From Bacteroidaceae bacterium (GTDB lineage: Bacteria; Bacteroidota; Bacteroidia; Bacteroidales; Bacteroidaceae), in NCBI GenBank assembly GCA_900765575.1, contig CAAFRW010000022.1, positions 1 through 14,687 on the forward strand: 14,687 nt of DNA, written 5' to 3'. Both the position numbers and the translations under genes were made by a program. Of the stretch, positions 6,123 through 13,208 are shown piece by piece (position 1 is the stretch's first letter; each line of letters opens with the position of its first letter). The notes beneath the pieces were generated by a model. It had not been told where the DNA came from. It ran no database searches and worked only from the letters and a program-made list of their open reading frames with translations.

Positions 6123-7776
6123 AGCTCAAACTTTTTATTTTAAACCACTCCAAGTCTTCCTTCTCCAAACAATCTGTTAAACGACAAGCTTCATTGTGGT
6201 CGTCCAAGTAATAACGTTCCCGAAGATGAAACAAATCGCTTGTCAAAGAGAGGGTATCATTACGATAAGGAGTCTGAATGCCTCCTATTCCCAATAATGT
6301 ATGAAAAATACAATGACTGCTTACAGGCATCTCGCAATGTGCGGCTAACTGCTCACGCTCTCCGGGATACAAAGAGTTATAAACAGATGAAGTCCATATC
6401 AACAGCGGAACATGCAATTGATAATAAGTAGGATAAGGCGATGCATGTAAAAAGAGATTGCGATTATCGTCAAAAATATCCTCTCCATGGTCTGATGTAT
6501 AGAGCATAACGGCAGAAGCCTCCGTTTGTTTCAGCAAGTCCAGTATATCAGCCAGGAAGCGGTCTGTTTCCCGAATGGAATTATCATACGCGTTCATCAA
6601 TATTCCACGGTATTTCTTCTTTACAGTCCTTATCTGGTCCGGCAAGAAATAAGCCTCCTCTTTCGAATAACGGTCTTGGTAATTAAAATGCGAGCCGTAT
6701 GTATGTAAAACAACAAACAAACGCCGGTGACCTTCCGATAACAACCGTTTCAAAAAATTCAATAACTCCACATCTTCCGTTTTCGGGTTTATTTCCTCAC
6801 GAATAAAAACACATTCGTCAGCTTGCTCGCCCAGAAAATCAATAAAAGAATGATTGCGCTGCTGATTCGAGTAGAAACAAGTATAGTAACCGGCTTCACG
6901 GTAAGCAGCCAAAAGGCCTTTACTATGATAAAGCTCTTCATAATTTTCGGCTCCGGCAGGAGTCAGCAATATCGGCACACTTTTATGAGTAGTGTTGCTC
7001 TGGCTCAGTTCATCTTTATAAACCAGAAGAGAGGATTCCCGTTTCAGTCTTGGATTCGTTTCCCGAGGGTAACCATACAGTTCCCAGTTCATAGCCCGGC
7101 TGGTTTCTCCTATTACCATCACTATTACTTCAGGGATAGTATCTTGGTGAGTCGCTACGGCATGATAACTGAAATCTTTTACGGCATCTTTATATGCAAC
7201 AGTAACTTTGCATCGTTTGGCCGCCAGATAACCGTTATAGCATACATTTACCGGGAACAAATCATCCTTAAGCTGATAAGACGGCGATGTAACATAACTG
7301 AGCAACAAACACACAACTCCCGCCATCAACAATCCCAGAGAGATTTTCCTAAACCGCGAACGAAAATGAACCGCAAGCTGCAACTTACTGCGAATGGAAA
7401 CAATACCGGCTACCAATGTCGGCACGTAGATAACAACAACAATCAGGATAGCCAATCCCAATTGCGAAAGCAACTCTTCCACTTCCCCTTCATTGGTGGT
7501 TACCAGATTGAGCCACATGTCTACCGCTATTACCCCTTTTCCAAACAAATAGGTAAGTACCAATTGAAAGGCACCCAAAAACAGAATCGGAAACAAAGCC
7601 CATAATACCTTACCCGGTTTGGCACTCCACGTCAGAAGTAACCCATATACGGCTAAAGGCAATGCGACTAAAGTCAGTTTTCCAAACGGACAAATGGGTT
7701 CGGTAAAAGCCAGCACCAGATTCGGCAAGACCAATACAAACCAGAACAGATAAAAAAAGATATATTGTTTCTTCAT
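6115..7776 (-). CDS. Phosphoethanolamine transferase (EptA/MCR-type, sulfatase-fold)
   Basis: 553 residues in the inner membrane, with about five N-terminal membrane segments (~4-25, 34-50, 57-78, 107-128, 145-163) and a periplasmic alkaline-phosphatase/sulfatase-fold domain. Family members move phosphoethanolamine from phosphatidylethanolamine to lipid A or other surface glycans. The metal and catalytic residues match EptA/MCR: Glu224 in IGETSRAMN, the Thr263 nucleophile in NTTHKSVP, His363 in TYGSHF, Asp429-His430 in TSDHGED and His444 in LFLHASP. The RETNPRL segment after GYP is also typical. The protein starts at the ATG whose A is the last base of the barrel gene's TGA stop, and it overlaps the PCMD gene downstream. 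The acceptor cannot be told from sequence; lipid A is the likeliest. Such enzymes can lower sensitivity to cationic peptides. Confidence 0.88.
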   Translation of the reverse strand: MKKQYIFFYLFWFVLVLPNLVLAFTEPICPFGKLTLVALPLAVYGLLLTWSAKPGKVLWALFPILFLGAFQLVLTYLFGKGVIAVDMWLNLVTTNEGEVEELLSQLGLAILIVVVIYVPTLVAGIVSIRSKLQLAVHFRSRFRKISLGLLMAGVVCLLLSYVTSPSYQLKDDLFPVNVCYNGYLAAKRCKVTVAYKDAVKDFSYHAVATHQDTIPEVIVMVIGETSRAMNWELYGYPRETNPRLKRESSLLVYKDELSQSNTTHKSVPILLTPAGAENYEELYHSKGLLAAYREAGYYTCFYSNQQRNHSFIDFLGEQADECVFIREEINPKTEDVELLNFLKRLLSEGHRRLFVVLHTYGSHFNYQDRYSKEEAYFLPDQIRTVKKKYRGILMNAYDNSIRETDRFLADILDLLKQTEASAVMLYTSDHGEDIFDDNRNLFLHASPYPTYYQLHVPLLIWTSSVYNSLYPGEREQLAAHCEMPVSSHCIFHTLLGIGGIQTPYRNDTLSLTSDLFHLRERYYLDDHNEACRLTDCLEKEDLEWFKIKSLSYE

Positions 7777-8954
7777 CAGAATGCTTCATTTATATTAAAC
7801 AAAAAACCGGGGCCATTACGGGTTAAGCCCAAATCCAAACGTACATTCACTTTTTCTTTAAACTCCCAGCGATACCCAATTCCGGCATTAAGAAGTGTTT
7901 TCTTCCCTTTCAAAGCACTCCATTTCGGAAAAACATTCGCCGCTCCTACCCAACAGACAGCTCCGTTCCGATGCCAAATATGTTGCCTCAGTTCTATCTG
8001 TGCTTCTATCAGATTCTTATCCCGATAACGTCCCTCATAGTATCCGCGCATCCGGGAATCACCACCTACAGCCGCCAATAGCGCCCACGGCACATCCCCA
8101 CCATTCAAACAGGAATGAAATTCACCGGCCAAAACGCCCCCTTTCCAAACCGTTCGATAAGTGCACGCTGTCAAATCAGTCGTATTAAAAACATGGTCAT
8201 TCCCTATTAAACCGGGAGCAAATAACTGGTCTAGCTGAATAAACCAACCCCTGCTGGCATTCAACATAAAATCACGCGAATCATAGGTATACGAAAGACC
8301 TACCCTATTCGTACGGAGACACAATTCCTCTCCCTCCCAAAGAGGTTCACTGCCCAACTCCAATTTACTGCCTCTTACGAACTGTATATCCACAATAGGC
8401 CCAACATAACTGTTTTCACCTATATGGAACAGAAAACGAGAAAGAAACTCCATTTTCAAACGACGATACTCCGACTCGTTACTGTTCTCTTTTCCTTTAT
8501 CATAACCTATTCCCCAGAAATAGGTAGGAAATGTGTAGACATATAATTTATAATCGATGCGATAACGTTTCTGGGGAAAAACATGGTTACCTCTCACCCC
8601 TATCAACAAAAAAGCTTTCGTAGTAAGGTCCGCATAGACGGAAACATTAGATTTGGGCAAAAGTGTGTCTGCACGGTCTGTAGAATAAAGTCCGGAGGCT
8701 ACAATACCCAAGCCCAGCCCCACATCGGAAGAATAATGAGGTCCGCAAATCAAACCGAAATCAAACTTCTTTGTCGGGTCCGGGTTATCCGATTTCGCAA
8801 AATAATCCAAGAGGCTTTTAATCCATGTTGTTTTTTGCGCTATAGTATCATTGTTCTGCAACGTTTCCAATTCATTGGCATCTCTCTTATATGCCATTCC
8901 ATAAAAAGGAAGAAGCAAACAGAACACGATTCCTATCATCCGTATTTTCATCAT
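7776..8954 (-). CDS. Omp85-family (BamA/TamA-like) outer-membrane beta-barrel without POTRA domains
   Basis: 392 residues with a signal peptide (MKIRMIGIVFCLLLPFYGMA, cleaved near residue 21). A short linker (~22-62) leads into alternating beta-strands running to the C-terminus. Omp85 hallmarks are SYTYDSRDF (~221-229), GGDSRMRGYYEGRYRD (297-311, the loop-6 RGY motif) and a C-terminal Phe typical of BAM substrates. There is no room for POTRA domains, so this is a bare barrel like the C-terminal half of TamA- or patatin-linked barrels, not BamA itself. It may form a pore or help export or insert something across the outer membrane; the cargo is unknown. It is the first gene of a three-gene operon, and its TGA overlaps the transferase ATG by one base. 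A second Met directly follows the start, so the N-terminus may be one residue shorter. Confidence 0.82.
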   Translation of the reverse strand: MMKIRMIGIVFCLLLPFYGMAYKRDANELETLQNNDTIAQKTTWIKSLLDYFAKSDNPDPTKKFDFGLICGPHYSSDVGLGLGIVASGLYSTDRADTLLPKSNVSVYADLTTKAFLLIGVRGNHVFPQKRYRIDYKLYVYTFPTYFWGIGYDKGKENSNESEYRRLKMEFLSRFLFHIGENSYVGPIVDIQFVRGSKLELGSEPLWEGEELCLRTNRVGLSYTYDSRDFMLNASRGWFIQLDQLFAPGLIGNDHVFNTTDLTACTYRTVWKGGVLAGEFHSCLNGGDVPWALLAAVGGDSRMRGYYEGRYRDKNLIEAQIELRQHIWHRNGAVCWVGAANVFPKWSALKGKKTLLNAGIGYRWEFKEKVNVRLDLGLTRNGPGFLFNINEAF

Positions 8955-8985
8955 TTTCTGTTTTCTTTTTAAAAAGTCTTTAACA

Positions 8986-9017
8986 CAAAGGAACTAAATA
9001 TTTCTTGTAACCTAAAC
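8986..9017 (-). promoter_or_regulatory. Possible promoter of the envelope operon
   Basis: On the - strand, TTCCTTTG (8986-8993) resembles TAnnTTTG with one mismatch. TTTA (9014-9017) lies 20 bases upstream as a near-TTTG -33 element. Transcription near 8979 would give a leader of about 25 bases before the ATG at 8954. No better candidate was found between 8955 and 9196. Confidence 0.35.
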
Positions 9018-9156
9018 GCTAAACAATCTCTATTTTTCCAAAATCCGACCTTTACTACGAACAATGAGGAAAAAAAGACCAGTCAAAAAACAGTTCAAAA
9101 GCCCAAAACAAATAAAAAGAAAACAGTCAATCAAAATGAGGAATAAAAAATAGAAT

Positions 9157-9164
9157 TATCTTTG
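9157..9164 (+). promoter_or_regulatory. Bacteroides -7 element upstream of msrA
   Basis: TATCTTTG matches TAnnTTTG exactly and lies 32 bases before the msrA ATG, giving a leader of roughly 25 bases. The -33 region (around 9133-9136) is A-rich and lacks TTTG. It could drive msrA together with the response regulator gene. Confidence 0.5.
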
Positions 9165-9196
9165 CCCCACCTTAACTTGAATAAAAGAAAGAAAAT

Positions 9197-9709
9197 ATGG
9201 CTCAATTACGTGAAATTTATTTTGCAGGAGGATGCTTTTGGGGAACAGAACATTTCTTCAAACAAATAAGAGGAGTAGAAAAGACAGAAGTAGGATATGC
9301 AAACGGAAAAATTGAAAACCCTACTTATGAACAAGTACGCACCAACACTACCGGATTTGCAGAAACTGTGCGGGTTTTCTACCACCCCGAAACGGTGACT
9401 TTAAAGCTTTTGCTGGAACTGTTTTTCAAAACTATCGACCCGACCAGTATGAACCGGCAGGGAGAAGATGTGGGAACACAATACAGAACCGGTGTATACT
9501 ATATCCATTCCGAAGACAGAGCTGTGATAGAAGAGGCTATAAAAGAACTTTCTTGCCATTATCAGGCTCCAATTGTGATAGAAGTGGAACCCTTGCAAAA
9601 CTTCTATAATGCGGAAGACTATCACCAGGATTATTTAGATAAGAATGAAGGGGGATATTGCCATATCCGTCCGGAATTATTTAAAATAGCGCGCGACGCC
9701 AACAGATAG
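9197..9709 (+). CDS. msrA: Peptide-methionine (S)-S-oxide reductase MsrA
   Basis: 170 residues, the normal length for stand-alone MsrA. It reduces the S epimer of methionine sulfoxide in proteins and free Met, using thioredoxin as the usual reductant. The signature GGCFWGTEHFF has the catalytic Cys13. Other family segments are VGYANG, NPTYEQV, HPETV, FFKTIDPTSMNRQGEDVGTQYRTGVYY and AEDYHQDY. Cys155 in GGYCHI is the likely resolving Cys; Cys120 is a further candidate. No MsrB domain is fused and there is no signal peptide, so it should act in the cytoplasm. It ends with TAG 24 bp before the response regulator gene, so the two are probably one transcript. Confidence 0.97.
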   Translation: MAQLREIYFAGGCFWGTEHFFKQIRGVEKTEVGYANGKIENPTYEQVRTNTTGFAETVRVFYHPETVTLKLLLELFFKTIDPTSMNRQGEDVGTQYRTGVYYIHSEDRAVIEEAIKELSCHYQAPIVIEVEPLQNFYNAEDYHQDYLDKNEGGYCHIRPELFKIARDANR

Positions 9710-9733
9710 AAAATCACCTCCATATTTAGTTAC

Positions 9734-11077
9734 ATGGAAAGACTCCTTATTATAGACGACGAAGACCAGATACGAAAATTGCTGGCACGAATGATGGAAC
9801 TGGAAGGCTATGAAGTGTATCAGTCAGCCGACTGCTGTACGGGACTCAAACAACTGGCGCATCTCAAACCGGATGTTATTCTTTGCGACGTATACCTTCC
9901 GGATGGAAACGGAGTGGAGCTCATTCCGAAAATGAAAGAAATAGAGCCGAATTCCGAAATCATCATGCTTACCGCACATGGAAATATACCGGACGGAGTA
10001 CAAGCGATAAAAAACGGGGCCTTCGACTATATTACCAAAGGAGATGATAACAATAAAATCATTCCCCTCATCAGCCGTGCCATGGAAAAAGCGAAAGCTT
10101 GCAAACAACAGCTCCGGGAACAAAGCAAGGTCATGGAATCAGCCGATTTATCTCATACGATTCTGGGGGAATCAGCTTCTCTCAAAGCAGCTTTGGCTTT
10201 AGCCGAAAAAGTTTCGGTAACGGATGTACCCGTCCTGCTGACCGGAGAAACCGGTACCGGAAAAGAAGTCTTTGCCCAGTCCATCCATCGGAATAGTCCT
10301 AGAAAAAACAAGAATTTTATCGCGATAAACTGTTCGGCCTTCAGTAAAGAGTTACTTGAGAGTGAAATATTCGGGCATAAAGCAGGCTCGTTCACCGGAG
10401 CCATCAAGGACAAAAAAGGATTGTTTGAAGAAGCAAACAACGGCACACTCTTTTTAGATGAAATCGGAGAAATGGCATTCGAATTACAAGCAAAACTATT
10501 AAGGGTGTTAGAAATAGGAGAATACATAAAAGTTGGCGATACCAAACCCACGAAAGTAGATATACGAATTATCTCGGCAACCAACCGGGACCTGAAAAAA
10601 GAGATAGAGAACGGAAATTTCCGGGAGGATTTATTCTACCGTCTCTCCGTATTCCAGATTCACCTGCCTCCGTTACGGGAAAGAAAAGGAGATATCAGAC
10701 TACTGGCAGACGCTTTTATACAACGATTTATCAAACAGCTTAACAAATCGATAGAAAAAGTATCTTCCGAATATTTAAACGCATTGGAATCGGCCGAATG
10801 GAAAGGGAATGTCCGCGAATTGCGCAATGTGGTGGAACGAAGCCTTATTGTTTGTGATAAGCAACTCACCCTGCAAGACCTGCCTATTGAAATGCAAACA
10901 AACTGTAAAGAGCACCTGAATGAGAAGAATTATTCCGAATTCGAACTGGCAGCCATGGAAAAGCGACACATAGCCAAAGTGCTTCAATATACAAACGGAA
11001 ATAAAACGGAAGCTTCCCGTTTACTAAAAATCGGCCTGACAACTCTTTACCGGAAAATAGAAGAATACGGTATTTAA
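9734..11077 (+). CDS. Sigma-54-dependent response regulator (NtrC family), probable kdp activator
   Basis: 447 residues in three parts. The receiver (1-~120) has the acidic pocket Asp8/Asp9, phospho-acceptor Asp52 in LCDVYLPDGNG, Thr80 in IMLTAHG and Lys102. The central AAA+ activator domain (~142-370) has Walker A GETGTGKE at 171-178, Walker B TLFLDE at 238-243 and LRERKGDI. Its sigma-54 contact loop reads GSFTGA (218-223) instead of GAFTGA, a conservative Ala-to-Ser change. The C-terminal Fis-type helix-turn-helix (~405-447) contains NKTEASRLLKIGLTTLYRKI. It should bind upstream DNA and drive RNA polymerase with RpoN by ATP hydrolysis. No histidine kinase is visible in the window. A strong terminator follows, then a sigma-54 promoter in front of the kdp genes, making those the likeliest target (inference). 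Confidence 0.93.
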   Translation: MERLLIIDDEDQIRKLLARMMELEGYEVYQSADCCTGLKQLAHLKPDVILCDVYLPDGNGVELIPKMKEIEPNSEIIMLTAHGNIPDGVQAIKNGAFDYITKGDDNNKIIPLISRAMEKAKACKQQLREQSKVMESADLSHTILGESASLKAALALAEKVSVTDVPVLLTGETGTGKEVFAQSIHRNSPRKNKNFIAINCSAFSKELLESEIFGHKAGSFTGAIKDKKGLFEEANNGTLFLDEIGEMAFELQAKLLRVLEIGEYIKVGDTKPTKVDIRIISATNRDLKKEIENGNFREDLFYRLSVFQIHLPPLRERKGDIRLLADAFIQRFIKQLNKSIEKVSSEYLNALESAEWKGNVRELRNVVERSLIVCDKQLTLQDLPIEMQTNCKEHLNEKNYSEFELAAMEKRHIAKVLQYTNGNKTEASRLLKIGLTTLYRKIEEYGI

Positions 11078-11107
11078 AAGCAGAACATCCTTTCTATTTT
11101 GAAAAGC

Positions 11108-11139
11108 AGACCCTTCCAAAATGGAAGGGTCTTTTATTT
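11108..11139 (+). terminator. Strong intrinsic terminator after the response regulator gene
   Basis: An 11-bp perfect stem, AGACCCTTCCA (11108-11118) and TGGAAGGGTCT (11122-11132), has a three-base AAA loop and is followed by the T-rich TTTTATTTA. It starts 31 bases after the regulator's stop and should separate the msrA-regulator transcript from the kdp operon. Confidence 0.9.
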
Positions 11140-11170
11140 ATCCAGCTCCTACCTAAATTTATACTTCACT

Positions 11171-11187
11171 GTAAATAAATCATTTAC
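11171..11187. repeat. 17-bp dyad, possible activator binding site
   Basis: GTAAAT (11171-11176) and ATTTAC (11182-11187) form a perfect 6-bp inverted repeat with a 5-base spacer, the same geometry as many NtrC-family operators. It ends 18 bases before the -24 element, closer than typical enhancer sites. In AT-rich DNA such a dyad can also occur by chance. Confidence 0.35.
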
Positions 11188-11207
11188 CATAAGCGCTCTT
11201 CTTATGG
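11187..11207. repeat. 7-bp inverted repeat overlapping the -24 element
   Basis: CCATAAG (11187-11193) and CTTATGG (11201-11207) are perfectly complementary, with a 7-base spacer. The right arm contains the GG of the sigma-54 -24 element, so a protein bound here would compete with polymerase. It shares its first base with the adjacent 17-bp dyad. Confidence 0.4.
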
Positions 11208-11220
11208 CACGGATTTGGCA
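11205..11220 (+). promoter_or_regulatory. Sigma-54 (-24/-12) promoter of the kdp operon
   Basis: The site reads TGGCACGGATTTGGCA. Against the consensus TGGCACRNNNNTTGCW it mismatches only at the second base of the -12 box (G for T). The invariant GG (11206-11207) and GC (11218-11219) are exactly 10 bases apart. Transcription would begin near 11231, about 35 bases before the first ATG of the operon (11266). An NtrC-type activator is encoded directly upstream, and no full TAnnTTTG promoter is visible in 11133-11265. Confidence 0.8.
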
Positions 11221-11265
11221 TTTATAAAAGCCGTAAACAAGAGTATTAATTAAAAACAAAGAGTT

Positions 11266-11364
11266 ATGGATTTATTTTCATTTGGATTTTTCATCTGTTG
11301 CCTGAGCGGGGCATTCTGCTTCTGGCTTTTTTTTAAATGTATTGATTGGTTCGAGAAAATTTAA
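11266..11364 (+). CDS. 32-residue single-span membrane peptide, first gene of the kdp operon
   Basis: The ATG follows an A-rich leader (AAAAACAAAGAGTT) much like the one before kdpA (AAAGTAAAGAGTT). The product starts MDLFSFGFFICCLSGAFCF, continues as one hydrophobic, aromatic-rich span, and ends with a short charged tail (CIDWFEKI). It has four cysteines (residues 11, 12, 18, 25). It lies about 35 bases after the predicted sigma-54 start site and 20 bases before kdpF. I do not recognise a family. It is not KdpF, which is the next gene and has its own signature. By position it could be an extra small subunit of the K+ pump, an assembly factor or a regulator (inference). It is short enough to be missed by gene callers. 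Confidence 0.65.
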   Translation: MDLFSFGFFICCLSGAFCFWLFFKCIDWFEKI

Positions 11365-11384
11365 AAGAAATGGAGGTTTAGTTT

Positions 11385-11465
11385 ATGTACACAGCTTTAT
11401 TTATCGTTAGTGCGATGATGTTCGGATATATGATGTATGTACTTATCCGACCGGAAAAATTTTAA
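11385..11465 (+). CDS. kdpF: Potassium-transporting ATPase subunit KdpF
   Basis: 26 residues forming one membrane span, starting MYTALFIVSAMMFGYMMYV. The end, YVLIRPEKF, matches the KdpF C-terminus (YALINAEAF in E. coli). KdpF is a small subunit that stabilises the KdpFABC complex in the inner membrane. A clear GGAGG lies 9-13 bases before the ATG, unusual among the neighbours here. It ends 12 bases before kdpA. Confidence 0.9.
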   Translation: MYTALFIVSAMMFGYMMYVLIRPEKF

Positions 11466-11477
11466 AAGTAAAGAGTT

Positions 11478-13184
11478 ATGAATACAGAGATTCTAGGTGT
11501 TATAGCGCAAATCGTTCTAATGGTAGCTATCAGCTACCCATTAGGTAAATACATCGCTAAAGTTTATAAAGGTGAAAAGACTTGGTCGGATTTCATGAAA
11601 CCGATTGAAAGGCTTATTTATAAATTAGGAGGAGTCAACCCGAATGAGGAAATGAACTGGAAGCAATTTCTAAGAGCATTGTTAATTATCAATCTCTTCT
11701 GGTTCTTCTGGGGTATGATATTATTGGTGACACAAGGTGTTCTGCCACTGAACCCCGACGGCAACATCGGGCAAACAGCCCACCAGGCATTCAACACGTG
11801 TATCAGCTTTATGGTCAATTGTAACTTGCAACATTACAGCGGCGAAAGCGGACTTACTTACCTGACGCAACTATTCGTTATCATGCTGTTCCAGTTCATA
11901 ACCGCCGCAACCGGCATGGCAGCCATGGCAGGTATTATGAAAGGATTTGCCAGCAAAACAACCCAAACAATCGGTAACTTCTGGAGATATTTGGTTTTAA
12001 GTTGCACGCGTGTTTTGCTTCCGTTATCATTAATTGCAGGATTTATCCTTATCGTAGAAGGAACGCCAATGAGTTTCGACGGAAAAATGGAGGTAACTAC
12101 TTTAGAGGGCAACACACAAATGGTTTCACAAGGTCCTACGGCAGCCATTGTACCGATTAAACAGTTGGGAACAAACGGTGGCGGTTATTTTGGAGTCAAC
12201 TCTTCACATCCGTTGGAGAATCCTACCTACCTAACTAATATGGTAGAGTGCATCGCCATTCTGATTATTCCTATGGCCATGGTTTTTGCCTTCGGATTCT
12301 TTATTAAACGCAGGAAGTTGGGATATTGTATCTACGGCGTAATGCTGGCTGCTTTCCTTATCGGAGTGATAATCAACGTAAGTCAGGAGATGGGCGGTAA
12401 TCCGCGTATCGACGAAATGGGAATTGCACAAGACAATGGTGCCATGGAAGGAAAAGAAGTCCGTCTGGGCTCAGGCGCCACAGCGCTATGGAGTGTTACC
12501 ACAACCGTTACCTCCAATGGTTCGGTTAACGGTATGCACGACAGCACAATGCCTGTTTCCGGTATGATAGAAATGCTGAACATGCAGATTAACACCTGGT
12601 TTGGCGGCGTAGGCGTAGGATGGATGAATTACTTTACGTTTATTATTATAGCCGTTTTTATCAGTGGATTAATGGTAGGACGTACTCCGGAATTTCTTGG
12701 TAAGAAGGTGGAAGCACGCGAAATGAAAATAGCTTCTATCGTAGCACTGCTCCATCCGTTCATCATTCTGGTAGGTACGGCGCTGGCTGCTTACCTGTTT
12801 GTTCATGCGCCCGCATTTGTAGAGAGTGAAGGAGGGTGGTTAAATAACCCCGGCTATCACGGGCTGAGTGAAATGTTATACGAATATACGTCTTCGGCCG
12901 CAAACAACGGTTCCGGTTTCGAAGGACTAGGCGATAACACTTGGTTCTGGAATTACTCATGCGGTATTGTACTGATACTGGGGCGTTTCGTTCCTATCGT
13001 CGGACAAGTAGCCATTGCCGGATTGCTGGCTAATAAGAAATACGTTCCGGAAAGCGCCGGTACTTTAAAGACAGATACGGTTACATTCGGAATAATGACC
13101 TTCGCTGTCATCTTTATCGTAGCAGCTTTGTCATTCTTTCCGGTACACGCTTTAAGTACCATTGCCGAACAATTAAGTCTGTAA
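11478..13184 (+). CDS. kdpA: Potassium-transporting ATPase subunit KdpA (K+-binding channel-like subunit)
   Basis: 568 residues, slightly longer than E. coli KdpA (557). It is a polytopic inner-membrane protein that selects K+ and passes it toward KdpB. All four pore-loop repeats are visible: NTCISFMVNCNLQHYSGE (~106-123), QLGTNGGGYFGVNSSHPLEN (~229-248), TTTVTSNGSVNGMHD (~341-355) and SSAANNGSGFEGLGDNTWFWN-type sequence (~472-492). About ten hydrophobic segments fit the family. The ATG follows the A-rich AAAGTAAAGAGTT. kdpB begins 24 bp downstream, so they are co-transcribed from the sigma-54 promoter at 11205-11220. No truncation or frameshift is seen. Confidence 0.98.
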   Translation: MNTEILGVIAQIVLMVAISYPLGKYIAKVYKGEKTWSDFMKPIERLIYKLGGVNPNEEMNWKQFLRALLIINLFWFFWGMILLVTQGVLPLNPDGNIGQTAHQAFNTCISFMVNCNLQHYSGESGLTYLTQLFVIMLFQFITAATGMAAMAGIMKGFASKTTQTIGNFWRYLVLSCTRVLLPLSLIAGFILIVEGTPMSFDGKMEVTTLEGNTQMVSQGPTAAIVPIKQLGTNGGGYFGVNSSHPLENPTYLTNMVECIAILIIPMAMVFAFGFFIKRRKLGYCIYGVMLAAFLIGVIINVSQEMGGNPRIDEMGIAQDNGAMEGKEVRLGSGATALWSVTTTVTSNGSVNGMHDSTMPVSGMIEMLNMQINTWFGGVGVGWMNYFTFIIIAVFISGLMVGRTPEFLGKKVEAREMKIASIVALLHPFIILVGTALAAYLFVHAPAFVESEGGWLNNPGYHGLSEMLYEYTSSAANNGSGFEGLGDNTWFWNYSCGIVLILGRFVPIVGQVAIAGLLANKKYVPESAGTLKTDTVTFGIMTFAVIFIVAALSFFPVHALSTIAEQLSL

Positions 13185-13208
13185 TCTTAGAATTGAAAGA
13201 GAAAAGAT

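Noticed and set aside
6823..7605. 260-residue + strand frame opposite the phosphoethanolamine transferase
   Set aside because: The - strand carries every catalytic motif of the transferase; the + frame is its shadow.
7776..8954. Calling the barrel BamA
   Set aside because: It is about half the length of BamA and lacks POTRA domains.
11133..11265. Riboswitch (for example c-di-AMP or K+-linked) in front of the kdp operon
   Set aside because: The sigma-54 start near 11231 leaves only ~35 bases of leader, too short for a known aptamer, and no conserved aptamer core was seen.
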